Assembly: GCF_041956535.1 (NCBI RefSeq)
Contig: NW_027192207.1
Span: 276,454-340,453, forward strand
DNA length: 64,000 nt
Reading direction: 5' to 3'
From: Calcarisporiella thermophila CBS 279.70
Taxonomy: Eukaryota > Calcarisporiellomycota
The first letter of the stretch is position 1. Each line of letters starts with the position of its first letter. The translations under genes were made by a program, and so were the position numbers. Below are positions 52,001 to 63,357 of this stretch, one piece after another. The notes beneath the pieces are model-generated. The model saw only the letters and a program-made list of their open reading frames with translations, did not search any database and had not been told where the DNA came from.

Positions 52001-52913
52001 AGGTCCACAAAGCAATTCAAGAAATCACGACTATATAAATATGCATATGTGTCTTGAGTCTTTCGCAATAATTCAAGTTTTCATTGGAGTATACCCTAGA
52101 TTTTTGTAAGCTGTTTCCGGGAGAATTAGGAAGTTGACAGCCAGACTCACGGCAAGGCCGATGAGTAGCGGTATGGCAATATTAGCGATGTATCGAGGTT
52201 CGAAGACAGTGGCATCGGGGTGGGACATTACTGGAATGGCGGAGCTCATTACTAGGAACACACTAAATATCATGAACTCACCTAAATCACGATATAATTA
52301 TTAAAATAGCAAGCAGAGATAAAAGAAAGTGCTAATAATGACCATTGGCTGCACGAAGATAATGTGAAATAACTAATGACACTGCAATAAATGCAAGGCC
52401 AATGCCCCGCCCCCCCTTGTCTCCTTCTGCTAAATGTAGTGCATTGTAAGTGGTTGAGGCGGCAATGCTACTAGAGGAGAAGATAAGCCCGATGGCTACC
52501 CCCGTAATAAAGTAAGTGGCGAGCCAGATATGCGCACCGAGAGTCCTACCGGGATGAAGTAGCCCTATTTAAAACAAAATAACGAAGAGGGCAGAAGTCA
52601 AACTCGGTAAAGATTTGACAGATTGTATTCATTTTTCAAATAAAAGGTGGGAATATGTACCTGCACTGACAGGCAATAAACTGTATGAAGCAGTGACGCT
52701 CACAATTAGAGGTGAATATGCAATGATAATGGCTATGTCAAATGCAATGATTCCCTTTATGATATATTTGCAATTGGTGTAAGTGAGTGAACGGAGAAAA
52801 TCATCCCAGAGGATCTGTAGCTTTGTGTTTTTCTTTTTTATAACTATGGTGGGGTCAGCATTATTGATTTCGACATTGTTGCTTTTACGTATATTCGTTG
52901 CATTGGCATCCAT
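49037..52913 (-). CDS. FUSC/Bre4-like integral membrane transporter
   Basis: Ten-exon model: 52913-52661, 52564-52343, 52281-52095, 52030-51900, 51834-51689, 51630-50946, 50856-50061, 49997-49649, 49579-49526, 49456-49037, giving 1080 aa. There are two membrane bundles. The N-terminal one (about 40-220) contains GIIAFDIAIIIAYSPLIV, then GLLHPGRTLGAHIWLATYF, and MIFSVFLVMSSAIPVMSHP. A cytosolic middle follows. The second bundle (about 600-760) has SPAFTDSFMATFLNIHGYWA, LVISPSVGDTILSG and a Phe/Ile-rich series ending WWPFVAR. The C-terminal part is helical and ends in a Gln/Asp/His tail. The arrangement matches fungal proteins of the fusaric-acid-resistance/aromatic-acid-exporter superfamily such as yeast Bre4. 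Export of organic anions is inferred. Introns of 64 nt (52031-52094) and 89 nt (50857-50945) explain what otherwise look like frameshifts; the second boundary is less certain. Confidence 0.82.
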
Positions 52914-53819
52914 AATGTGATAATTGACTAATTACATTTCATAATCAAAGAATGGTGCGCCTTATCGTTTTTCCTAAAATACGGTTTTTAGCGCTCCGGT
53001 TAATCAATTTCATCAATTTGGTTCAACCCCGGCACAACCCAAGCCCCCTGGGCCTAATGCGCGAGCTCTACATATTGGTTCTGATATTGATAATACATCA
53101 CTGCAGAATATAATGTGATGCCGCAGGTAAACTTTGTATAGCGCCATTCAGAAACGCCTAGGATGGTTCACTTCTAGAAGAATCCAGGCACAAATAAAAC
53201 CTTTAGCTTTACTTGATATCCGACAATAAGAATAGACGACACTCGGAAATGTATATTCCTAATAGAAAAGAAGCAATAATTGTAGAAATAAGAGTTAAAG
53301 AGGAAATTTTTGGTAAGAGTTCATGAATCAAACGTAAATTATAGCTTTGGACTTTCGAGACTATCCAGGTTCAAAAAAGGAGCGGGAAGCGGGAAGCAAG
53401 GGAACTTGAGAGGAAGGTAAATGCGTCCGACACAGTTGCCGAAAATGTCAAGTAATTTAAGTAACTTATTCGAACCCAAATCTGCCACTACTATGAATGC
53501 TTTCATTCCCATCTAAGCCACCAATTTACGAATGGTCCAGCTAGGAAGTTTCTTTAAATTTGATATCATCGCAAAGCAATCTTGGGAGGACATCAAGTTG
53601 TGGGCATAGCACTGAATTTTGTGAACATCGTATTTTCTGCCCATTACAATCAAGATATAATCCGTTGTCCAGATAATATTTAATATCAATTTCGTTACTT
53701 TACCACATCGGTGCTTGTCATCAGGGCTCGATTCTTAAATTGCCATTCAACAGAGGATCGAAGGATCCTTCCCCTCTTCCCCTTCAAGACTAGCCAGCTG
53801 ATACACTTAATAGGCTGAA
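52914..53819. other. divergent promoter region, transporter / P4-ATPase
   Basis: About 900 bp lie between the starts of the leftward transporter and the rightward P4-ATPase. No coding exon or RNA gene was recognised. Confidence 0.5.
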
Positions 53820-56800
53820 ATGTCCCGCTATCCAAAGGAAAATCTTCTTTTAGGGTCATCGCAGTCGTACGATCCAGACGATTCTGTTCCCTATCAACAA
53901 AATCAATGGACCTCCCATGGCGATTATAGAGTTCCTCCACACGATGAGGAAGACCTCATTGACTTACAGCAGCAATATGACCCATATGCCACACCGAGAC
54001 CTGCCTATCTCAGTGCTCCACGATCGATTGACACTCAATCGGTTTCTTTCGACCAGCATATTCGCGATGATGATGAAGCTGGCTTACTGGCGAACATGGC
54101 GCAGAGTCCTTCTCCACTATATGGAAATTCTGCTCCTGTTCCAGATAGTGCCGCACCACCTTCGCGAACTAAAACACAATTGAGTAGGCTCACATCATTC
54201 TCATTTGGACGTCCGAAGCAGGAAGGAACTATTCGTACCATTTACATCAACAATCCTGATCGCAATAGCCAGCAAAAGTTTTTACACAACAAGGTGTTCA
54301 TGGCCAAGTATACGTGGTACTCGTTCCTGCCTAAGTTTTTGAGAGAGGAGTTTTCGAAGACGGCGAACGTTTTCTTTTTATTTATCTCTGCCATTCAAGT
54401 AAGCCTCTGTCGGTGTATAATGGTTAGTTAACGTATTGATTTTAAACGGTCTCTTTTTTATTAGCAAATTCCCGGGATCTCACCCACCTCAAAATTCACC
54501 ACTTTGGTACCGTTGGTTATCGTGCTGACTGCCACGGCAATAAAGGAAATTCTTGAAGATATAGTAAGTAGTCACTTGCTGTAATTATGCTATAACTCCT
54601 TTGACCATTCTTTGCGTGTTTGTAGCATATACACAAATCGGATGCTGAGATGAACGCTCGTAAAGTTAAGATCCTCAGCGGTAGTACTTTTTTGGAGAAG
54701 CAATGGAAAGAAGTTCGCGTAGGCGATATTGTGCGTATTGAGAATTCAGAATTCTTCCCTGCCGACCTTATCCTGCTTAGTAGCAGTGAACCAGAGGGTT
54801 TGTGCTATTGTGAGACGGCAAACTTGGACGGGTGGGTAGTTTAATATGTATGATTATTTTAGATAGTATAACTAATGCTATTTTAATCATAATAGGGAGG
54901 TGAATCTAAAGATTAAGCAGGCTTTGCCTCAGACAGCAAAGCTCACCTCTCCACTAGAAATTAGTCGACTAGAAGGTAATCGGCACTCACGAATACAACC
55001 TATTTAAACATAAGCTTCATCATCTCCATTTTTTTTTTACCGTTAGGTCTCATAAAATCTGAGCTGCCCAACAACCGACTTTATAATTACGAAGGAACTC
55101 TTGCAATAACGGATGAATCCAGTGGACGCCCCAAAGAGTATCCACTCGACCCGACACAAATCTTGCTCCGTGGAGCGCAGTTGCGCAATACGAGTTGGGT
55201 TTATGGGATTGTTGTATTCACTGGGCATGAAACTAAGCTTATGCTGAACTCGAAGTAAGAATCATTGTGAAATAGCTCTTAACCATTTAGCTAATTCATA
55301 ACTTTTCGGTGTTTCCTAGCAAAAAACCGTCTAAACAATCCAATTTAACCAAAATCACTAATCTTAACATTCTTTACTTGTTCGGTGTATTGATGTTAAT
55401 GAGCTTAGTGGGCGCGGCCGGCAACCTTGTTGTGACGGTAAACACTATTTCAGGCAGTTTTCTAATCTTAAGTCGCTTAGCCATCCTTCTATATATAGCT
55501 GAAAGAAGAAGAGCGCCTCTCATATCTTTCACTCGAGAACTTGAATAAGTTTGGTGAATTCGGCATGAATATCCTCACCTATTTGATTTTATTGAACAGC
55601 TTTATCCCTATCAGGTATGAAATTCAATGCTTTTATCGTTCTAAGATATTTCAGTTATGTTAACTAATCTAATTTATTTTATCAAGTTTGATGGTGACAA
55701 TGGAGATCGTGAAATATTGGCAGTCTATGTTTATTGATATGGATCTTGACATGTATTATGAAAAAACCGATACACCTGCTACTGCTCGCTCCAGCTCCTT
55801 GGTCGAGGAACTTGGCCAGGTGCAATACGTGTTTTCCGATAAAACTGGCACACTTACTTGCAATGAAATGGAATTCAAACAATGCTCGATAGCAGGACTT
55901 TGCTATGCAACTGAAGTAGAGGATGGTAAACAAGCACGCGTAGTCGATGGCGCCGAGCAAGGACAATTCAGTTTTAAACAGTTGCAGGAGCACTTGCAAT
56001 CTCATCCAACTGCTAATGTGATTCATGAATTTTTCACTCTACTTTCAACCTGTCACACGGTTATTCCTGAGAGAAAGGAGGATGAAAAGACGGGACAGAG
56101 CGGTATGGATGGAGCAATTTAATTCCATTTTTCGAATGGATAACTAATAACGAGTTTTCTATATACTTTAGAAATTGTTTATCAAGCTTCTTCTCCAGAT
56201 GAAGGTGCATTGGTAAAGGGTGCATCCATTCTAAACTATACCTTTACAGTGAGTATTTATTTTTAGGAAGAATAGGATCAGTAGTTTTAAATATATTTTT
56301 TCTCTTTTCTCCATTTTAGACCCGCCGACCAAACTCTATTACAGTTTCTCTTAATGGTAGAGAGGTCGAATACGAGCTCTTGAATATTTGTGAGTTCAAT
56401 AGCACTCGTAAACGTATGTCTGCCATCATCCGCGACCCTGAAGGTAGAATCAAGCTTTACTGCAAGGGTGCCGATACAGTTATCCTAGAGCGCCTTAGCG
56501 ATCAAAATCCCTTTGTCGAGCCAACATTAGCACACTTGGAGGTACATTATACACTAATTTTTCTTTATATATACTTCAATTCACTCTGCACTTTTATTAG
56601 GAATTTGCTACTGAGGGTCTTCGAACTCTCTGCATTGCCATGCGAGAGATCCCACCTGAAGAATATGAGCAATGGTCGCAAGTATATGATAAGGCTGCCA
56701 CCACCCTCCAGAACCGTCAAGATGAACTCGACAAAGCTGCCGAGTTAATCGAGCGAGACATGTTTTTACTTGGAGCCACTGCCATAGAAGATAAACTGCA

Positions 56801-58446
56801 AGATGGTGTCCCTGACACAATCCATACACTACAAGAAGCTGGAATAAGGGTGTGGGTGTTAACGGGTGACCGACAGGAAACTGCGATTAATATCGGATAC
56901 AGTTGCAAATTACTCTCGGATGAGATGTCCCTGATTGTGTGCAATGAGGAGTCACACTGGGAAGTGAAGAGCTTTTTGGAGAAGAAATTTAATGACGTGA
57001 ACTCTATTTTACAGCGTGGAGAGGATCTAGAGGTTTGTTTATATAACTATGCTCTGCTAGGATTTATATCTAATTTTTCCTTTGTTTTAGCCTTTGGCTT
57101 TGATTATTGATGGAAAAGCCCTCACGTTTGCCCTCGAAAAGGATGTCGAAAAAATCTTTCTTGATTTGGCAGTGCTTTGCAAAGCTGTCGTATGCTGCCG
57201 TGTTTCTCCACTTCAAAAGGCTCTTGTAGTAAAACTTGTGAAGAAATACGTAAAGGCAATTTTGCTCGCAATTGGGGATGGAGCAAACGATGTTAGCATG
57301 ATCCAAGCCGCCCATGTTGGTGTCGGAATCAGTGGTGTTGAGGGTCTTCAGGCAGCCAGGAGTGCGGATTTTGCAATCTCACAGTTCAGATTTTTGAAAA
57401 AGCTACTGCTGGTGCACGGGGCGTGGAGCTATCATCGAATTAGTAAAATGATCTTCTTCTTCTTCTACAAAAACATTGTGCTGTATTTGACGCAGTTCTG
57501 GTTCGCGTGTGTAAGCGCTTTCTCCGCACAGGTAACTTATAATACTCCGAGTGTCAAGTGTTTGATTTTATTGAACTAACATTTATGCTTCTAGACATTA
57601 TATGAATCCTGGACCCTATCCAGTTTCAACGTCATCTTCACCATTTTGCCTCCGTTTGCAATCGGTGTCTTCGACCAATATGTCAGTGCGCGTATGCTGG
57701 ATAAATACCCCCAGATGTATATGCTTGGCCAAAGCAATGAATTCTTTAATAATAAGAAATTCTGGGGCTGGTTCGGAAATGCTGTTTACCATTCTCTGCT
57801 CCTTTTCCTCTGCGGATACTTTGCGTTCTTCAGTGACATCATCTTGCCGGCCGGATACATAGGTGGATTCTGGTTTGCATCCACAACCATGTTCACTGCC
57901 GTTTTGACGACAATTTTGTTGAAAGCCGCGCTGATTATTGAGTACGTCATGTCTGGTTAACTCTTCTTAATATCTCAGTTAATAATTGATTTTTTTTTTT
58001 GGTATAGCACTTGGAACAAATACAGCGCCATCTCCATTGCCGGATCTCTCTTTGTCTGGATCATTTTCCTGCCCATTTTTGCCTTTATTGCTCCACGCAT
58101 CAATCTCTCCTTTGAGTATGACGGCCTCGTTGTGCAGCTCTTTTCCTCGCTCTACTTCTATCTCTTCGTCATTGCTGTGCCTCTATTATGCATTATCCGT
58201 GATTATATCTGGAAGTACACGAAACGCGTCCACTTCCCCATGTCCTATCACTTTGTTCAGGAGATCCAGAAATATAACATCCCCGATTACCGGCCACGCA
58301 TGGATCGCTTCCGCCAAGCTGTAAGTAAAGTGAGAAGGATACAGCGCCTGAAGCGGAATCGTGGTTATGCATTCTCTCAAAATGACTCTGGTCAGACGAA
58401 GATTATTCGAGCCTACGACACAACTATGAAAAAGCCAAGAGGATGA
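53820..58446 (+). CDS. DRS2: P4-ATPase phospholipid flippase, Drs2 type
   Basis: Fourteen-exon model: 53820-54398, 54465-54563, 54626-54831, 54896-54975, 55047-55254, 55320-55437, 55499-55614, 55687-56102, 56172-56248, 56320-56541, 56601-57032, 57091-57531, 57595-57941, 58008-58446, giving 1259 aa. A disordered 130-residue N-terminus precedes the P4 start ([29 protein letters not shown]). Then come [14 protein letters not shown] with CETANLDGE (actuator), the PISL membrane motif, the phosphorylation site DKTGTLT, KGADTVI (nucleotide site) and [10 protein letters not shown]. The C-terminus ends [21 protein letters not shown], typical of Drs2 relatives. It moves phosphatidylserine and related lipids from the lumenal to the cytosolic leaflet of trans-Golgi and endosomal membranes, needed for vesicle formation. 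The intron at 55438-55498 is inside the fifth membrane region and removes an apparent stop. Confidence 0.95.
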
Positions 58447-58852
58447 TTTTACTTTATTTTTTCCTGGGTCTGATTTTAAGGAAGAATTTTCTACGCTTCA
58501 TTTTTTTTTTCTATTGCAAGATTATACTCCAAAAAATTGCCATAGCTGCTTTTTTTTTTAATCATTTTACCATTTTCTTTTCACTTTTGTATGTTTATTT
58601 CCTTTCTTTCACTTAGAATCTGACTATATTTTTCTCCTATTCCTTCTCTCCTGCTACATTCTTATTTTTTTTTGTATCAGATTTTGATTCAGTTTTTTAT
58701 AATTATTTTATCCCTTTTTTTGTTTTTTTTTTTTTTTTTACTATAAATAAAATACATTTACAATATCCATGAATATCAGTAGAAAACAAACCGAATTACA
58801 GAGTATAGTATCTTCTTTTAGCGTATCATTAAAATGTTTGTAATATGACTAT
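58447..58852. other. T-rich spacer between convergent genes
   Basis: Poly-T and poly-pyrimidine runs (the longest near 58726-58740) lie in the 3' flank of the P4-ATPase gene. No gene was recognised. Confidence 0.5.
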
Positions 58853-60614
58853 TCACAGCATGATTCGCTCGGGCTCGAGGAGTAATCTTCGTTTTCCAGT
58901 CTTTCGTTTTTCTTCAGCACCCTGTTGAAGTCGATAGAGGATAGTGCCGTCTAGACACGCCCTACATGCATCGCAAGTCAGAAGGCCAGAGGCAGGATCA
59001 TGTAAAGCAAGCCAGACAAAGGCCCAAAGTAGCTTCGGAAGGAGCCATTGGTGCATAGCGTACCATTGGGGTCGCCCTCTCTCAGTGATTCCTACACGTT
59101 TCCACCCATCCCAAAACGAGAAACCAGTTACGGTGAAAACGTGATCGTCCTCTTGCGAATAGAGCAAGTGGCGTCGAGGCCGCACGATTCGAGCACGACC
59201 ATATTTCACCACTAGCTGATCTATACGTTCTTTTTTCGCCTTCTTGTCACCCTCAACCCATATAGGATCTTCTTGATGACGAACCAAGTCAAGACGCGAA
59301 ATGTATATAGGAAGAGTGATATAGTGCAATGGGTTATGATACAAAAAGGGACCCGAATATGACGAAGTTGCAGGCGAGAAATTTAGATGAATTAAAGCCG
59401 CGAGCGGCACTGAAGTGAGGACTCCAAGGCCAAGGGAGCGCAAGGAACAAGCTGTTTCGAAAACGGTGAACCATCCTCGACTCTGACGATCGAAAAAGCT
59501 TAAATGTCGCACTATAACACTCTTTTCACGAATATTTTGTGTTTTCTCTCGCTTTTCGGACTCCCCCGCATCCACCTCCGCTCCCCCTGTTCTTATATCA
59601 CGCTCCACTGTACCCTCAGGGTGCTCGTCGACCCATAGGCTATATTCTTTATTATCAATGGCCGAACGTGCTTCGTGCTTCTGTACTTCTGGTGGCGGGA
59701 TAAACTCGTAACTTCGTTCAATATTCTTTGCTTCCTCAACAATAACTTTTTGTATGGGCGCCTCCATGTAAGAGGCAGAAATAGATTCGACTGCTACAGG
59801 ACGTTCAATTGGTTTTGGTTTAGCAGAAGGAGGAGCCGAATCGAGCTTCGACGCCGCAACATTAGCAAAGGATCTGTTAATGCCATAAACATTCGCTAAT
59901 TAAATACAATTGTTAAATATTCTGAGTATATTATTCTTGAAAAAAAAATCTACCTTTAGGGTTTCTTTGGCCTATAAATTCCTTCGCTCCAGGCATTGTT
60001 GAAAGACCTTCATCACTGCTTTGTATATTTGCTTTCACCGATTCACCTAAAATTGGGAATTCGGACTTGGATTTATTTTCTGGAAGTACACAAGACGAGG
60101 TGACTTCAGCATAGGATTCCTGAAGTAAATTTTCGGTAGACTCAGAAAGAGAATTTTTCTCTCCCACGTCAATCATTTCCTTCACGGATGGCATCTTGCT
60201 CAAATCATTCTTCACTTGAATCGAGGGATATAGTCCATTATTGGAAGCTTCTGCAGGCGTGGGATCTACTTGTTGCAGAGGCGAAGCATTAATAAGATTT
60301 CTTTCGTCATGGCTCTTCTCCATCTTGACATTTGAACTCAAAATTTGTGGAGAATGTTGTTGGTCTCCAGGTGTATTGGTGCTAGCAATATCAGCCCAAG
60401 AGGAATTAAGAGAGGAGTGGCCTGAGGAATCCAATTGCAATGCGGTACTGTGGATGACCTTCGTATCTTTTTCCAGTTGAGTAGAAGTTTCGCCACTCGA
60501 TACAGAGGATTTATGCTTATCAGCAACATGACTACTAGATCCTGTCTGTAGAAAAATAATGCTAAGTCAGTCTTGCGCTAATATTTTTGGAATTATAAGG
60601 TCTACTTTATGCAT
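58853..60614 (-). CDS. divergent caleosin-like protein with long disordered N-terminus
   Basis: Three-exon model: 60614-60606, 60545-59954, 59895-58853, giving 547 aa. The first exon would encode only Met-His-Lys; it fits phase and a 60-nt intron but is inferred. Residues 1-300 are polar and low in complexity. The caleosin core starts at VIVRHLSFFDRQSRGWFTVF and continues ETACSLRSLGLGVL, LAALIHLNFSPATSSYSGPF (membrane/proline-knot region) and PLHYITLPIYISRLDLVRHQED. Both His residues that bind haem in plant caleosins seem to be kept (RHLSFFD and RHQED). The EF-hand loop reads D-R-Q-S-R-G instead of D-x-D-x-D-G, so calcium binding is probably lost. Caleosins are lipid-droplet peroxygenases. 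A Trp-rich C-terminal extension (about 90 residues) is not usual for the family. Confidence 0.68.
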
Positions 60615-61302
60615 TATTGTTATATGGTAGATACGCCAAAATGTTCTTTTTATAAAACAGATGCGTCTAGTAAATGAATATAGGAGAGCAGCAGTTCAGA
60701 TGTTACATATATACTGTGAGCTGTATTTTATAGTGTACTCGAAAACAAAAGGCAATTTAATTGATTTTCGCCTTGAGTAATTAAATAAAAAATTCTTTCG
60801 CCGAGAAATATCTTGCTTTGTCGTGTGATTATAGTGTAAAAAAGTAAGCCACATTTATGGAGAAGTATTGCAGTAATTGTAGCAAAAATGGAAGTCTATG
60901 AAATTCAATGTTGAATCCTTAGACTACAGTAAATAGATGGATCTTTGTTGCGTTATTTATACACTATTTAGACTCATACCAACCATTATGGTTCAATATA
61001 GAAGATTGAAACGTATGCATAACCATCAACTAATGCAAACCATGCAAATTTATATTAAAAAGCATAACATGTACTGTCGATTCACTATGAAATATCTTAA
61101 CATTAAAATAAATTGAAAAAGAATGGTTTATATAAATCTTATTTTTACAAAAGCATTCAAACAAATATTAATATAGTTCAAAAAACAATTCAGATATACT
61201 TTCTCAGTGCTCCAAGTCAATTTGCTTTTATACGTTGAAGGATATGGAGCACCATATCCGTAAATGTCATATCAGTCGGAGGGATATTTTCCACCATCTC
61301 CA
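60615..61302. other. AT-rich intergenic
   Basis: It contains a possible TATA box for the caleosin-like gene (TATAAAAA on the minus strand at about 60647-60654). Immediately before 61303, a frame continuous with the TPR gene (after a one-base shift) reads PPTDMTFTDMVLHILQRIKA. Confidence 0.4.
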
Positions 61303-62100
61303 TCACCACCTGGTTTCAACTACTGAATAAAACTCCTTGGCATTCTTTATAGTTTCAGGGTGAGTTGAACCCAGCAAAAAGTCAGAGAACATAAACGATC
61401 GCAGGTAGAGTAGTTCTGCATTCTCGACTCGTTTCATTTGCAATACAGGGTGATCATTTTCACAAGGTACTATATTTGGAAACTGTGTAGCCAAATAATT
61501 TTCCCTCATGTAGAGTGCCCGCTGAAAAGTAAGGTGTGCGTTGGCAAAATATCCATAATCAAGGTATACCTTTGCGAGATTTCTCAGGAGTCTTCCTATT
61601 TTATAAGAGTCCGGATACTTCTGACTCTCTTCGATTACTATAGCTCGTCGGTACTGATCGACAACCAAGTTGAAAATGCGCAAGCTTAAAATATAGTCCT
61701 GCAAGAGCACATCTGTTATTTTACGGCTCTCAACTCCATAGGTCCTCTCCATAATCACTAACACCTCTCCGTACAACTTCTCTGCTTTGATAAAGTTTAT
61801 ACGTTTGTTATAGTAATCGGCAAACCATTTCAGAGTATCTGCAGTTTCTGGATTATCAACTCCATAGACATTTTTCATTATTGCCGACGCTCTTCGAAGC
61901 AGCTGCTCTATCTTAGCATAGATCCTGTGTTCTTTGTAGATATCGGCTAACTCTTTCAGAACATATGCAGTTTCACGACTTTCAGCTCCATGTATCTTCT
62001 CTATGATCACCAATCTCCTTTTGTAAGGAAACAGACTCGACATTACTACCAAATATTGCCTAGTACCAGTAACACAATTAGTCTGTGTAACAATTCTCAA
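61303..62100 (-). pseudogene. kinesin-light-chain-like TPR gene, 5'-truncated by an LTR
   Basis: An open frame of 265 codons made of 42-residue TPR units: YKRRLVIIEKIHGAESRETA, then YVLKELADIYKEHRIYAKIE, SAIMKNVYGVDNPETADTLK and AEKLYGEVLVIMERTYG. These resemble the kinesin-light-chain type of repeat, which makes a protein-binding superhelix. The 5' end is cut. The first codons (62086-62100) are antisense LTR sequence and the repeat pattern has no cap or natural start. At the 3' end the frame stops at 61303, but a one-base shift at about 61310 opens a further 27 codons with plausible TPR-family ending, which suggests a frameshift. It may be a pseudogene or the 3' part of a gene interrupted by the element. 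Relative of the fragment at 32340-32610. Confidence 0.65.
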
Positions 62101-62262
62101 TTATCGCCTGATCTTGTTTGTCGCCTGATTTTATTTTGATTCCTTTAAATATTGACAACTACATGTTATTGAATTTAACCTTGTTTTTTTACCTTGTTTT
62201 ACCTTGTCCTTCTCATTATTTTTATTATTTTATTATAAAAACCTTGTTCTCGTCTTATTACA
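62086..62262 (+). repeat. 5' LTR
   Basis: It starts TGTAA and ends TTACA, the perfect short inverted termini expected for an LTR. A TATA-like ATTATAAAA lies at about 62232-62240, 23 bp before its end. Its first ~125 bp recur in inverted orientation at 63820-63945. Confidence 0.75.
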
Positions 62263-62280
62263 ACTGGTAGCGACGAATAA
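62263..62280 (+). other. primer-binding-like site
   Basis: ACTGGTAGCGACGAATAA follows the LTR directly. TGGTA-starting sites at this position pair with the CCA-ended 3' terminus of a tRNA in LTR retrotransposons. The tRNA species was not identified. Confidence 0.5.
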
Positions 62281-62329
62281 CGACCCTTTACACCCTAGAT
62301 AACACAGAAACATAGACACTTAAAACTAG

Positions 62330-62415
62330 TTCCCCTAATTCCCAAGTTTCTCTAGTTCCCCAGTTCCCTTAGTATCTTAGTTCCCAAGTAACCCAGTTTC
62401 CCTAGAAACCCTGAA
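62330..62415 (+). repeat. degenerate AGTTCCC repeats in the leader
   Basis: Variants of (C)TAGTTCCC(A/C)AAGT occur about seven times in 85 bp just before the gag ATG at 62434. They may be a simple expansion or a packaging or translation element of the retroelement. Confidence 0.6.
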
Positions 62416-62433
62416 AAAACAAACTCAATCAAC

Positions 62434-63357
62434 ATGAACACCACGGACATGGAAGTGACACCCAACACAGACCCTGCGCAGTTGTACAGATACATCATGC
62501 AACTTAAGGAAGCGTACGACTTACTTAAAGCCAAAGTCAAGGAAAACGAGAAGCCTACTCCGACTCCTCCACCCCCTGCCCCAGAGCCAAAGCCAACACT
62601 TCAACCTGGTAAACCCGACTATTTCCACGGTAACTATGGGGAAGATGTGGATTCATGGATCGCGTCAATAAGAAGATTCTTGCAGCTGTATAAGCTGCCT
62701 CCTCAAGATGAACTCTTTTATGCAATCTCGTACTTGAAAGGAAATGCACTGGCCTGGTGGAACACATATGAGAGACGAGCCAAGTTCAACCAAGAGCTCA
62801 TGCCAACCACTTTCGACCACCTCGCCCAACTGCTACATGCACATTTTAAACCTATCGGCTCCGAGGTCATTGCGCGCGAACGACTTGACAGGCTTCGTCA
62901 AACCGGGTCTGTCCAGGAGTATGCGTATGCATTCCAGACAATAATCAACGATATCCCAGAGATAAACTCGGAGACACTCCAATGTTTCATCAGAGGCCTG
63001 AAACCAAACACTCAAGCAGAGGTCAAGATCCGCCAACCCAAATCCCTTGAGGAGGCAATTAACTTAACCGCCAACATTTTCGACCAAGTAAAATATCCGA
63101 GCTTCCACCGAAACCCAAGCTCCAGCCCGATGCATCAAAAAACAAGCCACGTGCCCTTCGACCCTGCCACTCCTATGGAGATAGACGGCGTCCAGACACA
63201 ACGGTTGAAGAAACTAACCCCTGAGGAGCGGAACAGACTTATCCAAATGGGAGCATGCCTTCGCTGCAGAAAAATGGGTCACTTCGCCAGAAACTGCCCA
63301 TGGAATACACCTGTTGTCGGAAGCTCAAATGAACAGGCAAAAACCAACTCCCAGTGA
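62434..63357 (+). CDS. retrotransposon Gag (capsid plus zinc knuckle)
   Basis: A continuous frame for 307 aa. After a short helical segment and a Pro-rich linker (about 45-60), the Ty3/gypsy-type capsid domain follows: FHGNYGEDVDSWIASIRRFL, ISYLKGNALAWWNTYERR, LLHAHFKPIG, RERLDRLRQTGSVQEYAYAF and FIRGLKPNTQAEVKIRQP. A single CCHC knuckle (C-x2-C-x4-H-x4-C, within CLRCRKMGHFARNCPW) lies near residue 280. Gag packages the element's RNA into particles. The frame is undamaged, so the copy is either young or kept by selection. It ends with TGA at 63355-63357, inside the start of the protease frame. Confidence 0.92.
   Translation: MNTTDMEVTPNTDPAQLYRYIMQLKEAYDLLKAKVKENEKPTPTPPPPAPEPKPTLQPGKPDYFHGNYGEDVDSWIASIRRFLQLYKLPPQDELFYAISYLKGNALAWWNTYERRAKFNQELMPTTFDHLAQLLHAHFKPIGSEVIARERLDRLRQTGSVQEYAYAFQTIINDIPEINSETLQCFIRGLKPNTQAEVKIRQPKSLEEAINLTANIFDQVKYPSFHRNPSSSPMHQKTSHVPFDPATPMEIDGVQTQRLKKLTPEERNRLIQMGACLRCRKMGHFARNCPWNTPVVGSSNEQAKTNSQ

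Noticed and set aside
52031-52094. Apparent frameshift in the FUSC-like transporter after KNLG
   Set aside because: A 64-nt GT-AG intron (GTATAC...TATATAG) restores the frame exactly.
53021-53070. tRNA-like T-arm (GGTTCAACCCC)
   Set aside because: No acceptor stem, D-arm or anticodon arm can be drawn around it on either strand.
55438-55498. Stop codon in the P4-ATPase after VNTISG...
   Set aside because: The segment is an intron; splicing gives [10 protein letters not shown] and the expected membrane segment.
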